A DNA stretch of 64,000 bases from JBKBKC01 sp046294265 (GTDB lineage Bacteria > Pseudomonadota > Alphaproteobacteria > Rhodobacterales > Rhodobacteraceae): NCBI GenBank assembly GCA_046294265.1, contig JBKBKC010000012.1, positions 1 through 64,000 of the forward strand, in the 5' to 3' direction. The notes beneath the pieces were generated by a model that was given only the letters and a program-made list of their open reading frames with translations, was not told the origin of the DNA and did not search any database. A program made the position numbers and the translations under genes. Positions within the stretch are counted from its first letter, which is position 1, and each line of letters opens with the position of its first letter. This document shows, one piece after another, positions 1 to 10,521 of the stretch.

Positions 1-1
1 G

Positions 2-124
2 TTCTACACGAGGACCAGCGATCTAGTTCAGCGGCTTCAGGCAGCCCGCCGCGATCTTGTCCTCGAGGCGGCCTTGGCCAAACTCGACAAGTTCGACCTG
101 ATCATCCTCGACGACATCACCTAT
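2..124 (+). pseudogene. istB: IS21-family helper ATPase IstB, internal fragment
   Basis: The frame beginning at base 2 reads FYTRTSDLVQRLQAARRDL and continues to a Walker B stretch LIILDDITY, both typical of the middle of IstB, the AAA+ ATPase that assists the IS21 transposase. Similarity stops abruptly at about 124, where the istA fragment begins on the other strand. The Walker A half would lie upstream of the window and the C-terminal half is missing, so this is not functional as seen. An open frame continues to 586 but is out of family after the junction. Confidence 0.85.
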
Positions 125-585
125 GACCGGCACCACGATCTCGGTGAAGTCTGTCGTGCGCCGCTGCGGCAGGGACTTCAGGTGCGGCTGTTCCGCTTGA
201 ACGGCCGTTGCCCGCTGCCGGTTGCGCCGAGCCACCAGCATGTCGACAAACCGCCGGTAGTCTTCGATGCAGGCAAAATCACGGCTGCCGCGCAAGATCA
301 GCGCCTGCTCGATGGCTTTCTTGAGGTGGCGGTTCTGGGATTCCACCGCGCCGTTCTCGTGAGCCTCGCCGCGGTTGTTGCGGCTGGCCTCTATGCCGTA
401 ATGGCTGACAAAGCCATTGTATCGCTTAGTGATGTCCTCGCACTGGTCGACGGTCAGGTTGCGAAAGGCGGCCGAGAGGCTGTCGGTGCGATGCTCCTGT
501 GCTGCCCCGCCGAGCGACCAGAGCGCCTGCTGCAGGTTCTCGGCCAAAGCCGTGAAGCTTTCCCCGCCGAGGACCGTGGCCCCTG
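125..585 (-). pseudogene. istA: IS21-family transposase IstA, C-terminal fragment
   Basis: The minus-strand frame reads VLGGESFTALAENLQQALW, then a HRTDSLSAAFRNL segment, then HYGIEASRNNRGEAHENG and LRGSRDFACIEDYRRFVD, ending RRTTDFTEIVVPV. This matches the end of the rve integrase domain and the start of the C-terminal domain of IS21-family IstA. The AHENG glutamate region of the DDE triad is present, but the earlier catalytic residues are absent because the sequence switches to IS5 similarity near 585-612. Beyond 125 the frame runs into 33 unrelated codons encoded antisense to istB. No function is expected. Confidence 0.85.
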
Positions 586-611
586 ATGGGGCCGCGTAAG
601 CCCTCGAAGCG

Positions 612-1265
612 GTGGCACTTGCGGGTGTCGAAGGCGCCGTCGGCGGTGACACTGGCGATCTCCTGATCGGGCGGGATCTGGTTGAGCAGTTCAGGCAGCA
701 TAGGCGCGTCACCGACATCGCTGGTGGTGAACTCGGCAGCCCGGATTTCCAGTGTTTGCTCGTCAATACCGATGTGGATCTTGCGCCAGACCCGACGCTT
801 CGTGCCACCGTGCTTGCGGGCGTTCCACTCGCCTTCGCCCTCTACTTTGATCCCAGTGCTGTCCACCAGCAGGTGCAACGGCCCGTCTGATCCGCGATAC
901 GGGATGTTGACCTTCAGGGTCTTCTGGCGGCGGCTGAGGGTGCTGAAATTGGGCACCGCCCAGTTCAGCTCGATCAACCCCAGCAGGCTCTCGACAAAGC
1001 CGGTCGTCTGGCGCAGCGCCATGCCGAACAGCACCTTCATGGTCAGGCAGGTCTGGATGGCGGCGTCACTATAGTCGGGCTGTCGGCCACGCTTGCCGGT
1101 GGGCTCCGCCTCCCAGATCATGGAGGGATCAAGCCAGATCGTCAGCGAGCCGCGGCGCTTGAGCGCTTCGTTGTAGGCGGGCCAGTTCCTGCTCTTGTAG
1201 GCGGGGGTTTGGGTCTGCTCATGCCCTCCAGCTACCACGCTGGATTCACAAGATGAATCCCTCAC
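612..1265 (-). pseudogene. IS5-family transposase, C-terminally truncated
   Basis: The protein begins near 1265 and shows RNWPAYNEALKRRGSLTIW, CLTMKVLFGMALRQTTGFVE, VDSTGIKVEGEGEW, and then the DDE-domain run TADGAFDTRKCH. That gives the first two acidic catalytic positions (VDSTG and TADGA). Family similarity ends at the histidine codon at 612-614, and the third catalytic glutamate region is missing. The frame continues through the istA remnant to 426 without homology. ATG at 1265 is the first start in frame; family members usually begin close to the RNWPAYNEA segment. The fragment is oriented toward the istA piece and away from rpoD. Confidence 0.85.
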
Positions 1266-1266
1266 G

Positions 1267-1285
1267 GGATTTGTGCAACAGAGCC
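1267..1285. repeat. Probable terminal inverted repeat of the IS5-type element (single end)
   Basis: Read on the minus strand from 1285, the sequence is GGCTCTGTTGCACAAATCC. It resembles the outer ends of IS5-group elements and lies directly upstream of the transposase start. The partner end is not visible, consistent with truncation of the element at its other side. Confidence 0.45.
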
Positions 1286-1319
1286 GGCGGAATGACGAAG
1301 CGAGTTTTCTGCCAATTCC

Positions 1320-3308
<1,989 letters not shown>

Positions 3309-3320
3309 GGAGCCTCCTTC

Positions 3321-3368
3321 AGAAGTGTCGGCGGGCAGAAGTGTCGGCGGGCAGAAGTGTCGGCGGTA
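3321..3368. repeat. Three tandem 16-bp repeats in the dnaG-rpoD spacer
   Basis: The unit AGAAGTGTCGGCGGGC occurs at 3321-3336 and 3337-3352, and a third copy at 3353-3368 ends in TA instead of GC. The array begins 12 bp upstream of the rpoD start codon, so it would be in the rpoD 5' leader if transcription starts upstream. It is short, spacerless and not a CRISPR. Copy-number change could move the leader or promoter relative to the ribosome binding site. Confidence 0.9.
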
Positions 3369-3474
3369 TCGTCAGTCGGCCGAAACCTGGTCAGAGACGA
3401 TGATTCGGCAACGGATGCGAATCAACCCGCTCCCACCCCTTTCAATAGCGCGAATCACGGCGGGGGGAAGCGGA

Positions 3475-5400
3475 TCAGCCCTTTTTCTTGATCCAGACCT
3501 GAGCATCCAGCATCTCCTGCAATCCTTTCGACAGGGCGGCGCGGTCCTCGCCCATGTCGTTCGCGCTATCCAGTGCCGCGCGGCCCATGCCGTTGAGCGC
3601 GCGGGCAGCCTGGCTGAGCCGCCATGTCACGCCTTCGTCGGCGACCCCGGCCAAATCTTCCATCGCCTCGCTCACCTCGGCGCGGGCCCCGCGACGCGCG
3701 GAAAGTCTGGCCAGACCCTCAGCCAGACACAGGCGCGCAAGCTCAGGGTCATCGGCGTTGCGCACAGGTGGAGCCACGATGACATGGCGATCCGACATCA
3801 GCCGTTCAAGGACCGCCCGGGGAGCGGGCAGCAGTTGATCACCCAGCGGCCCCGGCGGAAAGGGAGCCAGCGCCAGCAGCGCGTCGCGCAAGGCATCATG
3901 GCCTTCGCCGGTCAGGGCAAGGGTTTCGATCTGACCCATGAACTCGTCGATCAGCCCGGGATGGGTGACCAGCGTGGCCAGCATCACCGCCTCCAAAAGC
4001 GCCTCGGCCACCGCCTCGTCGCCGCCACCGGCCAGGGCCGAGGCGCGCACGGCGGCCGTGGGCGGTGCGGGCTGGCCGCGCGGGGCGCGCGGGCCACGAG
4101 GGGCGGCGGCGCGGCGGCCCTGGCCGAACAACTCCCACCGCAGGCGGCGGACCTCCTCGGTGTAATGCGCGCGGATCGAGGGGTCGCGGATGGTGGCGAT
4201 GGCGGCGCGCAGCCGCTTGTCCAGCCCCGCGCGGCGTTCGGGGCTGTCGAGGACAACACCTTCGGTCTCGCGTCGCCAGATGAGGTTCACCATCGGCTCC
4301 GCCGCCGCGATCACCCGCGCCATGGCCCCGGCGCCTTCGGCGCGGATCAGGTCGTCCGGGTCCTGGCCCGCAGGCAGCGTGGCAAAGCGCAGGCCCTGCC
4401 CCGCCTCCATCAGCGGCAGCGCGAGGTCCACCACCCGCAGCCCCGCCCGGATGCCCGCAGTATCACCGTCGAGCGCGATCACCGGCTCGGGGTGGACACG
4501 CCACATCAGGCGCAGCTGCTCCTCGGTGACGGCGGTGCCGAGGGGGGCCACGGCCCCACCGAACCCCGCATCCACGAGGGCGATCACGTCCATGTAGCCT
4601 TCCGCGACGATCAGCGGGGCGCCCTTGCCGGCCGCTTCGCGCGCAGGCCCAAGATTGAACAGATTGCGGCCCTTGTCGAACAGCTCCGTCTCCGGGCCGT
4701 TGAGGTATTTCGCCCGCGCGTTGGGGTCCATCGCCCGCCCGCCCAGACTGATCGCGCGCCCCTGCCCGTCGCGGATGGGAAAGATGATGCGGCCGCGGAA
4801 CCGGTCATAAAAGCTGCCATCGTCGGCCTTGGCCGCCAGCCCCGCCGCCTCGACCATCTCCGCCGCGATCCCCTTCTGCGCCAGCGCCCCGATCAGGAAG
4901 CCGCGCCCCTCGGGGGCAAAGCCGATCTCCCACCGGTCCTGCGTGGCCTCGGACAGGCGGCGGCGCGCCAGATAGTCGCGCGCGGGCCCCGCGGCCCCGG
5001 TCCGCAGCTGCAACCGGTAGACCTTGACCGCCTCCTCCATCACCGCGCGCAACTGCGTGCGCCGGTCGGCCCGCACCGCAGCCTGCGGATCGCGCGCGGG
5101 CATGACCATCCCCGCCTCGCGCGCCAGCTCCTCCACCGCCTCCATGAAGCCGATGTTGCCGGTCTCCTTCAGGAAGGTCAGCGCATCGCCCTTGGCGTGG
5201 CAGCCAAAGCAGTAATAGAACCCCTTGCGGTCATCGACGTGGAAACTGGGCGATTTCTCCTGGTGGAAGGGACAGGGCGCCCACCAGTCACCCTTGGCCA
5301 TGTTGGACTTGCGCATGTCCCAGGTGACGCGCCGCCCCACCACCGAGGACAGCGTGACGCGGGCGCGCAGTTCATCCAGGAATCCGGGGGGCAGACTCAT
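3475..5400 (-). CDS. dnaG: DNA primase DnaG
   Basis: DNA primase synthesises RNA primers for replication. The 641-aa protein starts MSLPPGFLDELRARVTL. It carries the CHC2 zinc ribbon at Cys43, His46, Cys64 and Cys67 (CPFHQ ... YYCFGCHAKGD), a catalytic core, a TOPRIM domain (VAEGYMDVIALVDAG, then VIALDGDTAG), and a C-terminal helicase-binding region ending DAQVWIKKKG. An open frame extends 15 codons further upstream, but the ATG at 5400 matches the family start. Downstream rpoD is in the same orientation, probably one operon with an internal promoter. Confidence 0.97.
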   Translation of the reverse strand: MSLPPGFLDELRARVTLSSVVGRRVTWDMRKSNMAKGDWWAPCPFHQEKSPSFHVDDRKGFYYCFGCHAKGDALTFLKETGNIGFMEAVEELAREAGMVMPARDPQAAVRADRRTQLRAVMEEAVKVYRLQLRTGAAGPARDYLARRRLSEATQDRWEIGFAPEGRGFLIGALAQKGIAAEMVEAAGLAAKADDGSFYDRFRGRIIFPIRDGQGRAISLGGRAMDPNARAKYLNGPETELFDKGRNLFNLGPAREAAGKGAPLIVAEGYMDVIALVDAGFGGAVAPLGTAVTEEQLRLMWRVHPEPVIALDGDTAGIRAGLRVVDLALPLMEAGQGLRFATLPAGQDPDDLIRAEGAGAMARVIAAAEPMVNLIWRRETEGVVLDSPERRAGLDKRLRAAIATIRDPSIRAHYTEEVRRLRWELFGQGRRAAAPRGPRAPRGQPAPPTAAVRASALAGGGDEAVAEALLEAVMLATLVTHPGLIDEFMGQIETLALTGEGHDALRDALLALAPFPPGPLGDQLLPAPRAVLERLMSDRHVIVAPPVRNADDPELARLCLAEGLARLSARRGARAEVSEAMEDLAGVADEGVTWRLSQAARALNGMGRAALDSANDMGEDRAALSKGLQEMLDAQVWIKKKG

Positions 5401-5463
5401 GCGGCCAGTATCGGCCCGGCCAGCGCCCAAGTCCAGCCGGAGCACGGGTTAGAGGGCGCGCAT

Positions 5464-5560
5464 GGGTATTTGACCAAAGAAGAGAACAGGGCCCCTGCCT
5501 CCCTGCCGTTCTCACTTTTGCCCAAATACCCCGGGGTCCGGGGCAGCGCCCCGGGGTCGG
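5464..5560. repeat. Inverted intergenic repeat (Rhodobacteraceae-type element), probable terminator
   Basis: GGGTATTTGACCAAAGAAGA (5464-5483) is mirrored by TTCTC...TTTTGCCCAAATACCC ending near 5531, followed by the GC hairpin CCCCGGGGTCCGGGG / CCCCGGGG. The second half, reverse complemented, closely matches 14949-14985. The element lies between the dnaG start and the end of the M20 gene, so it can form a stem-loop downstream of the sox operon on the minus strand. Confidence 0.75.
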
Positions 5561-5572
5561 TCGCAGGGCGCA

Positions 5573-6721
5573 TCAGCCAAGGATATCGCGGATCACCCGG
5601 TCGAAGATGCGCGCACCGGGGGCGATCAGCGTGTCGGGAAAGTCATAATCGGGCGCGTGCAAGCGGGGGTGACCCTCGCCCGCGCCAAGGCAAAGCATCG
5701 CCGATTTCGCGCAGCCCCCGAAGCGGCCGAAATCCTCGGACGCGCGCATCGGCAGGCTGCCCTGCGATAGGGGCAGGCCCAGAAGGCGGATGGCCCCGGC
5801 AAGCCGCGCCGTGGCGTCGGGGTGGTTGGTGCAGGCGGGGAAGTGGTCGTGATAGGTGAGGGCGAGGGTGAGGCCCGCCGCCGTGGCCTCGGCATGCGCC
5901 AGGGCCTTTGCCTCTGACAAAAGGCCCTCCATCCCGTCATCGGTCAGCGTGCGCAGCGTGGACCAGACCTCGCCCGCGCCCGGCGCGATGCCGAAGGCGG
6001 GTTCGCCCAGCCGGGCATGGGTCACCGTGACCAGCCGGAAGGCCGGATCCAGCGGGCCGTCCTGTCCAAGGTCCGTCAATGCCGGGATCAGGCGCGCGAT
6101 CGCAGGCCCGGGCGAGACGCCCGCCCCCGGTTCGCTGGCATGGGCCGTGCGGCCTGCGAGCGCGATCCGCAGGCCCATGGAAGCGCAGTTCATCGACCCC
6201 GGTTTCAGCCAGCAATGGCCCAGCGGCGCGCCCGGAAAGTTGTGCAGGGCAAAGGCCCAGTCTGGCGCGATCGCAGCAAAGCGAGGATCGGCCAGCACGG
6301 CGGCGGCGCCCGATCCATCCTCCTCGGCCGGTTGTGCCAAAAGGACCACCCGGCCCGCCTCGGGCGGCTGGCGCGCCATGAGCCGGGCAACCCCGGCGAG
6401 GATCGCCAGATGCCCGTCATGTCCGCACAGGTGGGCGCGGCCGGGGCTTTCCGAGGCCCAGGGGGCGGTCCCCGTCTCGCGGATCGGCAGCGCGTCCAGT
6501 TCGGCGCGGATCATCACCGTGGGGCCGGAGGCGCGCCCTGCATAGATGGCAGCGACGCCGTGGCCGCCCAGCCCCTCGATGATCTCGTCGGGCCGGGTGG
6601 GGGCGATCATGGCGGCAAAGGCGGCGGAGGTGGCCGCCTCTTGCTGCGACAGTTCGGGGTTGCGGTGCAGCGCGCGGCGAAAGGCCGTGAGCTCGTCGAT
6701 ATCTGGCGCGCCCAGCGTCAT
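5573..6721 (-). CDS. M20-family amidohydrolase (hippurate hydrolase-like)
   Basis: A metal-dependent amidohydrolase of the M20D group that cleaves N-acyl amino acids; the exact substrate cannot be read from sequence. The 382-aa protein starts MTLGAPDIDELTAFRRALHR, with the family motif HRNPELSQQE near residue 20. It has metal-site motifs HLCGHDGHLA and QPAEEDGSGA, the dimerisation domain in the middle, and a C-terminal MRASEDFGRFG / HAPDYDFPD. Its ATG overlaps the soxG stop codon by 4 bp (ATGA), so it is the last gene of the sarcosine oxidase operon. It may release glycine-type compounds for that pathway, which is inference from position. An open frame continues upstream but runs into soxG. 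Confidence 0.9.
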   Translation of the reverse strand: MTLGAPDIDELTAFRRALHRNPELSQQEAATSAAFAAMIAPTRPDEIIEGLGGHGVAAIYAGRASGPTVMIRAELDALPIRETGTAPWASESPGRAHLCGHDGHLAILAGVARLMARQPPEAGRVVLLAQPAEEDGSGAAAVLADPRFAAIAPDWAFALHNFPGAPLGHCWLKPGSMNCASMGLRIALAGRTAHASEPGAGVSPGPAIARLIPALTDLGQDGPLDPAFRLVTVTHARLGEPAFGIAPGAGEVWSTLRTLTDDGMEGLLSEAKALAHAEATAAGLTLALTYHDHFPACTNHPDATARLAGAIRLLGLPLSQGSLPMRASEDFGRFGGCAKSAMLCLGAGEGHPRLHAPDYDFPDTLIAPGARIFDRVIRDILG

Positions 6722-7242
6722 GCGGGCAGGTCCGCGCGGGCCTGCAGCGCCGCCAGGGCCGCCGCGATCTCGTGCCAGGCGGTGCGGGCCATGGAGCGGA
6801 ACACCATCAGGCGAAAGCCGTCCACCTCGCGCCACAGGATCAGGGGCAGGTGGTTGAGGCTGCTGCGCGCCGCCCGGCCGTGGGGAAAGGCACCCTCGCG
6901 CAGATCGAGCGCCACCAGCCGCGCCAGCGCCGCCTCGGCCCCCGGCCCGCTCAGCGACAGGCAGGCCCAGCCGTCGGACTGGTCGGTAACAGCGGCCCCC
7001 GCCAGATCGCCCACCTGGATGCCAATAAGAAAGGCCTGATCGCGCCCGGTCCAGACCAGCCGCGCCGCCCCCTCGGCGGTGACCATGCCCGGCGCGGGAA
7101 AGGCCAGCCCGGCGGGGCGGGTGGTTTCGCCGGGGAAGAGCGCGATCGAGGTCACCGGCCCCGGGTCGATCAGCGCCAATGTCGCACCCCCGCGCGTCAG
7201 GGGCGGGTCGGGCAGCGCGGGGGTGGGGATCAGGTCAGCCAC
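6718..7242 (-). CDS. soxG: Sarcosine oxidase gamma subunit
   Basis: Small subunit of heterotetrameric sarcosine oxidase, which demethylates sarcosine to glycine and passes the methylene to tetrahydrofolate. The 174-aa product starts at a GTG (VADLIPTPALP) and is preceded at 8 nt by GGGAGGAAAG lying within the soxA end; no ATG fits. Recognisable SoxG segments are ACLSLSGPGAEAALARLV, DLREGAFPHG and RSSLNHLPLILWR, and the protein ends with a helical ARTAWHEIAAALAAL. It overlaps soxA by 8 bp, and the M20 gene overlaps its stop, indicating tight translational coupling. Confidence 0.93.
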   Translation of the reverse strand: MADLIPTPALPDPPLTRGGATLALIDPGPVTSIALFPGETTRPAGLAFPAPGMVTAEGAARLVWTGRDQAFLIGIQVGDLAGAAVTDQSDGWACLSLSGPGAEAALARLVALDLREGAFPHGRAARSSLNHLPLILWREVDGFRLMVFRSMARTAWHEIAAALAALQARADLPA

Positions 7243-10153
7243 GCATCTTTCCTCCCTCGGGGTCGTGGAACACCGGATGCGCCACGCGGCAGGCAAGGTC
7301 GATCCCCCGCAGGTGATCGACCAGCCGCACCATCTGTCCGACACGCGCCCGGCCGTCCTTCAAGAACCCCAGCCCCCGCCAGCCCCCCAGCGTGGGCGAA
7401 TAACCCACCGAGGTCACATAGCCCTGCCCCGTCTCGCGCCCCACCTTGTCGCCGGGGGTGAAGAGATGCGCACCCGCCGTGATGGGCGCATCGGGCTCGG
7501 GGATCAGGCCCACCAGCTGCTCGCGCTCGGGCCCGGTCAGGCCGGGGCGCCCCGATGCCGCCTTGCCGATACAGTCCTTCTTCGGACTCACCATCCCCTG
7601 AATCCCGAGGTCAAAGGCGGTGGTGCGGCCATGGATCTCGGCATGGGTCAGAAACCCCTTCTCGATGCGCAGCACATTCAGCGCCTCCATCCCGTAGGCC
7701 CCGCCCCCCAGCGTTTCGGCCCGCGCCACAAGGTCACGGAACAGCGCCGCGCCGTATCGCGCGGGCAGGGCAATCTCATACCCCTCCTCGCCCGAAAAGG
7801 AGATGCGGAAAAGGCGCCCCGCCACCCCCATCACCGTCACCACCCCGCAGCCCATGAAGCCGGGCAGGTCGGTCAGACCCAGCGATGCAAGGAGCGTCCG
7901 CGCCCGCGGCCCCGCCACGGCGAACTGCGCCCAATGCTCGGTGACGCTGGAAAATCGCAGGTGGAACCCCGGACAGAAGGCCTGATGCACCCAATCTAGA
8001 TGGCGCATCACCTGCCCGGCCGCCGCCGTGGTCGTGGTCATCAGCCAGTGGTGATCCCCCAGCCGCGCGGTGGTGCCGTCGTCCATCGCCAATCCGTCCT
8101 CGCGCAGCATCAGGCCATAGCGGACACGGCCCACCGGCAAGGTGGAGAAGGTGTTGGTATAGACAAGATCCAGAAAGGCCCCCGCATCGCGCCCCTGAAG
8201 GTCGATCTTGCCCAGGGAGGACACATCGCAAACCCCCACAGCACCGCGCACCATGGCCACCTCGCGGTCGCAGGCCTCGCGCCATGTGGCCTCGCCGGAC
8301 CTGGGAAAGTAGCTGGGCCGATACCACAGCCCCGCCTCGATCATCGGCGCACCCCGCTCGCGACTGGCCTGGTCCGAGGTCAGGAACCGCTGCGGCGCGA
8401 ACCCCTCGGCCCGTCCGCCCGCCCCCATCGCGGCGATCGGCACCGGCGCGAAGGGCGGGCGAAAGGTGGTGGTGCCCGTCTCGGCGATGCCGCGCCCCGT
8501 GGCTCCCGCCAGCACCGCCAGCGCCACCACGTTGGAGGATCTGCCCTGGTCTGGGGCCATGCCTTGCGTCGTGTAGCGCTTCATGTGCTCGTTGGCGGCA
8601 AAGCCTTCCTGCGCCGACAGGGCGATGTCCTTCACCGTCACGTCATTGGCGAAATCCACCCAGGCGCGGCCCTTGCCCTCCACCGCCCAGAGCGGGTGCA
8701 GGGCGTAAAGGCCATCCTCGGCGGCGGGCAGGGGCACTTCAGGCACCCGCATCCCCAACGCACCCAGAGAGGCGGCGGCGGCGGCGGCGCCTTCGGCCAG
8801 ACAGGCGGCGGTGGAAAAAGCGCCGTTGCAGGCGCCCGCAGGCGACAGCCCCGGCACGGCGCCGGGGGCGGGCACGAAGGCCGCAATCCCCTCGCGCCAG
8901 ACCGGACGGCGGCCCAGATGGCTGGTCAGATGCAGCGTTGGGTTCCATCCGCCCGACAGCGCAAGACAGTCCACCTCGATCCGGTGTTCGCCGCCCTTGT
9001 GCGCGATTGTGATCTCGCGCAGCCCCATCCGGCCCCGCGTCGCCACCACCCGCCCTTCGGCATAGACAGGCGCATGGGAGTCGGGGGCGGCATCCGCGCG
9101 CGGGTCGATCACCGCCACCACCTCTGCCCCCGCCGCGCGCAGGTCGTCCACCGTGTCCCGCGCGCCGTCAGTGTTGGCGAACACCGCCACGCGCCGCCCC
9201 GGCACCACCGCCCAGCGGTTCACATAGGCCCGCACCGCCCCCGCCAGCATCACGCCGGGCCGGTCGTTGCCGGGATGCGCCACCGGCCGCTCAAGCGCGC
9301 CCGCCGCCAGCACCGCAGCCCGCGCCACGATCCGCCAGAAACAGGCGCGCGGCAGGCCCGCGCGCGGGGCGAGATGCAGCCCCACCCGCTCCAGCGCGCC
9401 ATAGGTGCCATGGTCATAAACGCCCGTGACCGTGGTGCGCGGCATCAGCCGCACATTTGGCATCGCGGCCAGTTCCGCCACCACCCCCGCGGCCCAGTCC
9501 GGCCCTGGCTGCCCCTCCACATGCCCCGCCTCGGCCAGCATCCGCCCCCCCATCCGCGCATCCGCATCAACGAGGATCACATCCGCCCCCGCCCGCCCTG
9601 CCACCAAAGCGGCCATCAGCCCCGCAGGCCCCGCCCCGATCACCAGCACATCGCAGAACGCCCAGGCCTTTTCATACACCGCCTCGTCATGCCGCCCCGA
9701 CAGCCGCCCCAACCCCGCCGCGCGCCGGATCAGCGGCTCATAAAGCCCCTCCCACAGCGCGCGCGGCCACATGAAGGTCTTGTAATAGAACCCCGCCGAC
9801 AGGAACGGCGCCATCAGGTCATTGACCTCCAGCACATCGAACCCCAGCGAGGGCCAGCGGTTCTGGCTGCGCACCGTCAGCCCCTCATACAGCTCCTGCT
9901 CCGTGGCGCGCACGTTGGGCGTCTGCTGCCCGCCGTCCTCCAGCACCTCCACCAGCGCATTGGGCTCTTCCGGCCCCGCCGTCATCACCCCGCGCGGCCG
10001 GTGATACTTGAACGACCGCCCCACCACCCGCACGCCATTGGCCAACAGCGCCGAGGCCAGCGTGTCCCCCCGAAACCCGCCATATGGCCGCCCGTCAAAG
10101 CTGAACCCGACCGCCGAGGCACGATCGACCAGCCCCCCGCGATCAAGCCGCAT
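7235..10153 (-). CDS. soxA: Sarcosine oxidase alpha subunit
   Basis: Large subunit (972 aa) of heterotetrameric sarcosine oxidase. Order of domains: an N-terminal ferredoxin-like fold (FSFDGRPYGGFRGDTLASAL, RSFKYHRPRGVMT, about residues 15-60), a pyridine-nucleotide/FAD disulfide-reductase-like Rossmann domain (DVLVIGAGPAGLMAALVAG, about 170-190), a linker, then a C-terminal folate-binding aminomethyltransferase (GCV_T) domain beginning near RGAVGVCDVSSLGKIDLQG and containing GYEIALPARYG and RIEKGFLTHAEIHGRTTA. The length is normal for the family. The start overlaps the soxD stop by 11 bp. The whole GC-rich antisense strand is open but noncoding. Confidence 0.97.
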   Translation of the reverse strand: MRLDRGGLVDRASAVGFSFDGRPYGGFRGDTLASALLANGVRVVGRSFKYHRPRGVMTAGPEEPNALVEVLEDGGQQTPNVRATEQELYEGLTVRSQNRWPSLGFDVLEVNDLMAPFLSAGFYYKTFMWPRALWEGLYEPLIRRAAGLGRLSGRHDEAVYEKAWAFCDVLVIGAGPAGLMAALVAGRAGADVILVDADARMGGRMLAEAGHVEGQPGPDWAAGVVAELAAMPNVRLMPRTTVTGVYDHGTYGALERVGLHLAPRAGLPRACFWRIVARAAVLAAGALERPVAHPGNDRPGVMLAGAVRAYVNRWAVVPGRRVAVFANTDGARDTVDDLRAAGAEVVAVIDPRADAAPDSHAPVYAEGRVVATRGRMGLREITIAHKGGEHRIEVDCLALSGGWNPTLHLTSHLGRRPVWREGIAAFVPAPGAVPGLSPAGACNGAFSTAACLAEGAAAAAASLGALGMRVPEVPLPAAEDGLYALHPLWAVEGKGRAWVDFANDVTVKDIALSAQEGFAANEHMKRYTTQGMAPDQGRSSNVVALAVLAGATGRGIAETGTTTFRPPFAPVPIAAMGAGGRAEGFAPQRFLTSDQASRERGAPMIEAGLWYRPSYFPRSGEATWREACDREVAMVRGAVGVCDVSSLGKIDLQGRDAGAFLDLVYTNTFSTLPVGRVRYGLMLREDGLAMDDGTTARLGDHHWLMTTTTAAAGQVMRHLDWVHQAFCPGFHLRFSSVTEHWAQFAVAGPRARTLLASLGLTDLPGFMGCGVVTVMGVAGRLFRISFSGEEGYEIALPARYGAALFRDLVARAETLGGGAYGMEALNVLRIEKGFLTHAEIHGRTTAFDLGIQGMVSPKKDCIGKAASGRPGLTGPEREQLVGLIPEPDAPITAGAHLFTPGDKVGRETGQGYVTSVGYSPTLGGWRGLGFLKDGRARVGQMVRLVDHLRGIDLACRVAHPVFHDPEGGKMRG

Positions 10154-10493
10154 CGGATGCCCCCTTCTTGCGACGCGGCCCTTTCATCTTGGCCGAAATA
10201 TCCCCGCCGGAGGCTCCCGCACCCTCCACAGACGCCTCGCGCGCCATCACCAGCGCCACGGCAAACACCTCATGCGTCACCGTATCGCGCCGCACGCGCA
10301 GCCACTGGCCACAGCCCGCCTCGTGATACCACAGGTCCTCCGCCGTCCCCGCCGGGTTGTCGCGCAGGTGCAAATAGGCGTCCCAGACTGCGGGGGCCGC
10401 ATCGGCGGCAGGCCGCGCCAGCCAGTCGGCGGCGCCGTAGTAATGGAACTCACGCCGGTCGCGGGGGCCGCAGAGGGGGCAGGTCAGGCGCAT
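10143..10493 (-). CDS. soxD: Sarcosine oxidase delta subunit, with repeat-encoded tail
   Basis: The zinc-binding delta subunit of sarcosine oxidase. The 116-aa protein starts MRLTCPLCGPRDRREFHYYG, with zinc ligands in CPLC and later H and C residues in WYHEAGCGQWL. The core ends near VFAVALVMAREA at about residue 92. The remaining residues (SVEGAGASGGDISAKMKG, then PRRKKGASDAA) are encoded by a copy of the Rhodobacteraceae intergenic repeat at 10179-10203, so the tail appears to have been added by repeat insertion or readthrough into it. The start lies 28 bp after soxB, and the stop overlaps soxA. Confidence 0.93.
   Translation of the reverse strand: MRLTCPLCGPRDRREFHYYGAADWLARPAADAAPAVWDAYLHLRDNPAGTAEDLWYHEAGCGQWLRVRRDTVTHEVFAVALVMAREASVEGAGASGGDISAKMKGPRRKKGASDAA
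10179..10203. repeat. Rhodobacteraceae intergenic repeat copy, here inside soxD
   Basis: The plus strand reads CCCTTTCATCTTGGCCGAAA then TATCC. It differs from the copy at 41263-41287 by one base. Here it is translated (minus strand, GDISAKMKG) as the soxD C terminus. Related but shorter matches with the ATATTT core occur at 24415-24440 and 14977-14990. Confidence 0.85.
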
Positions 10494-10521
10494 GGGCGGG
10501 CTCGGCGGGTCATTGGGGGCC

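Larger units (their letters stand above)
1..1285. mobile_element. Composite remnant of broken IS21- and IS5-type elements
   Basis: Three transposition gene fragments abut without intact ends. They are an IS21-type istB piece on the plus strand (2-124), an istA C-terminal piece on the minus strand (125-about 585), and a truncated IS5-family transposase on the minus strand (612-1265). In intact IS21 elements istA and istB lie in the same orientation, so the opposite orientation here requires rearrangement or two separate elements. The right edge lies near 1285, where an IS5-like terminal sequence ends, 35 bp before the rpoD stop codon. The left edge is outside the window. None of the fragments can encode a complete transposase. 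Confidence 0.85.

Noticed and set aside
3321..3368. CRISPR-like direct repeats
   Set aside because: The repeats are only 16 bp with no spacers, and no cas genes are nearby.
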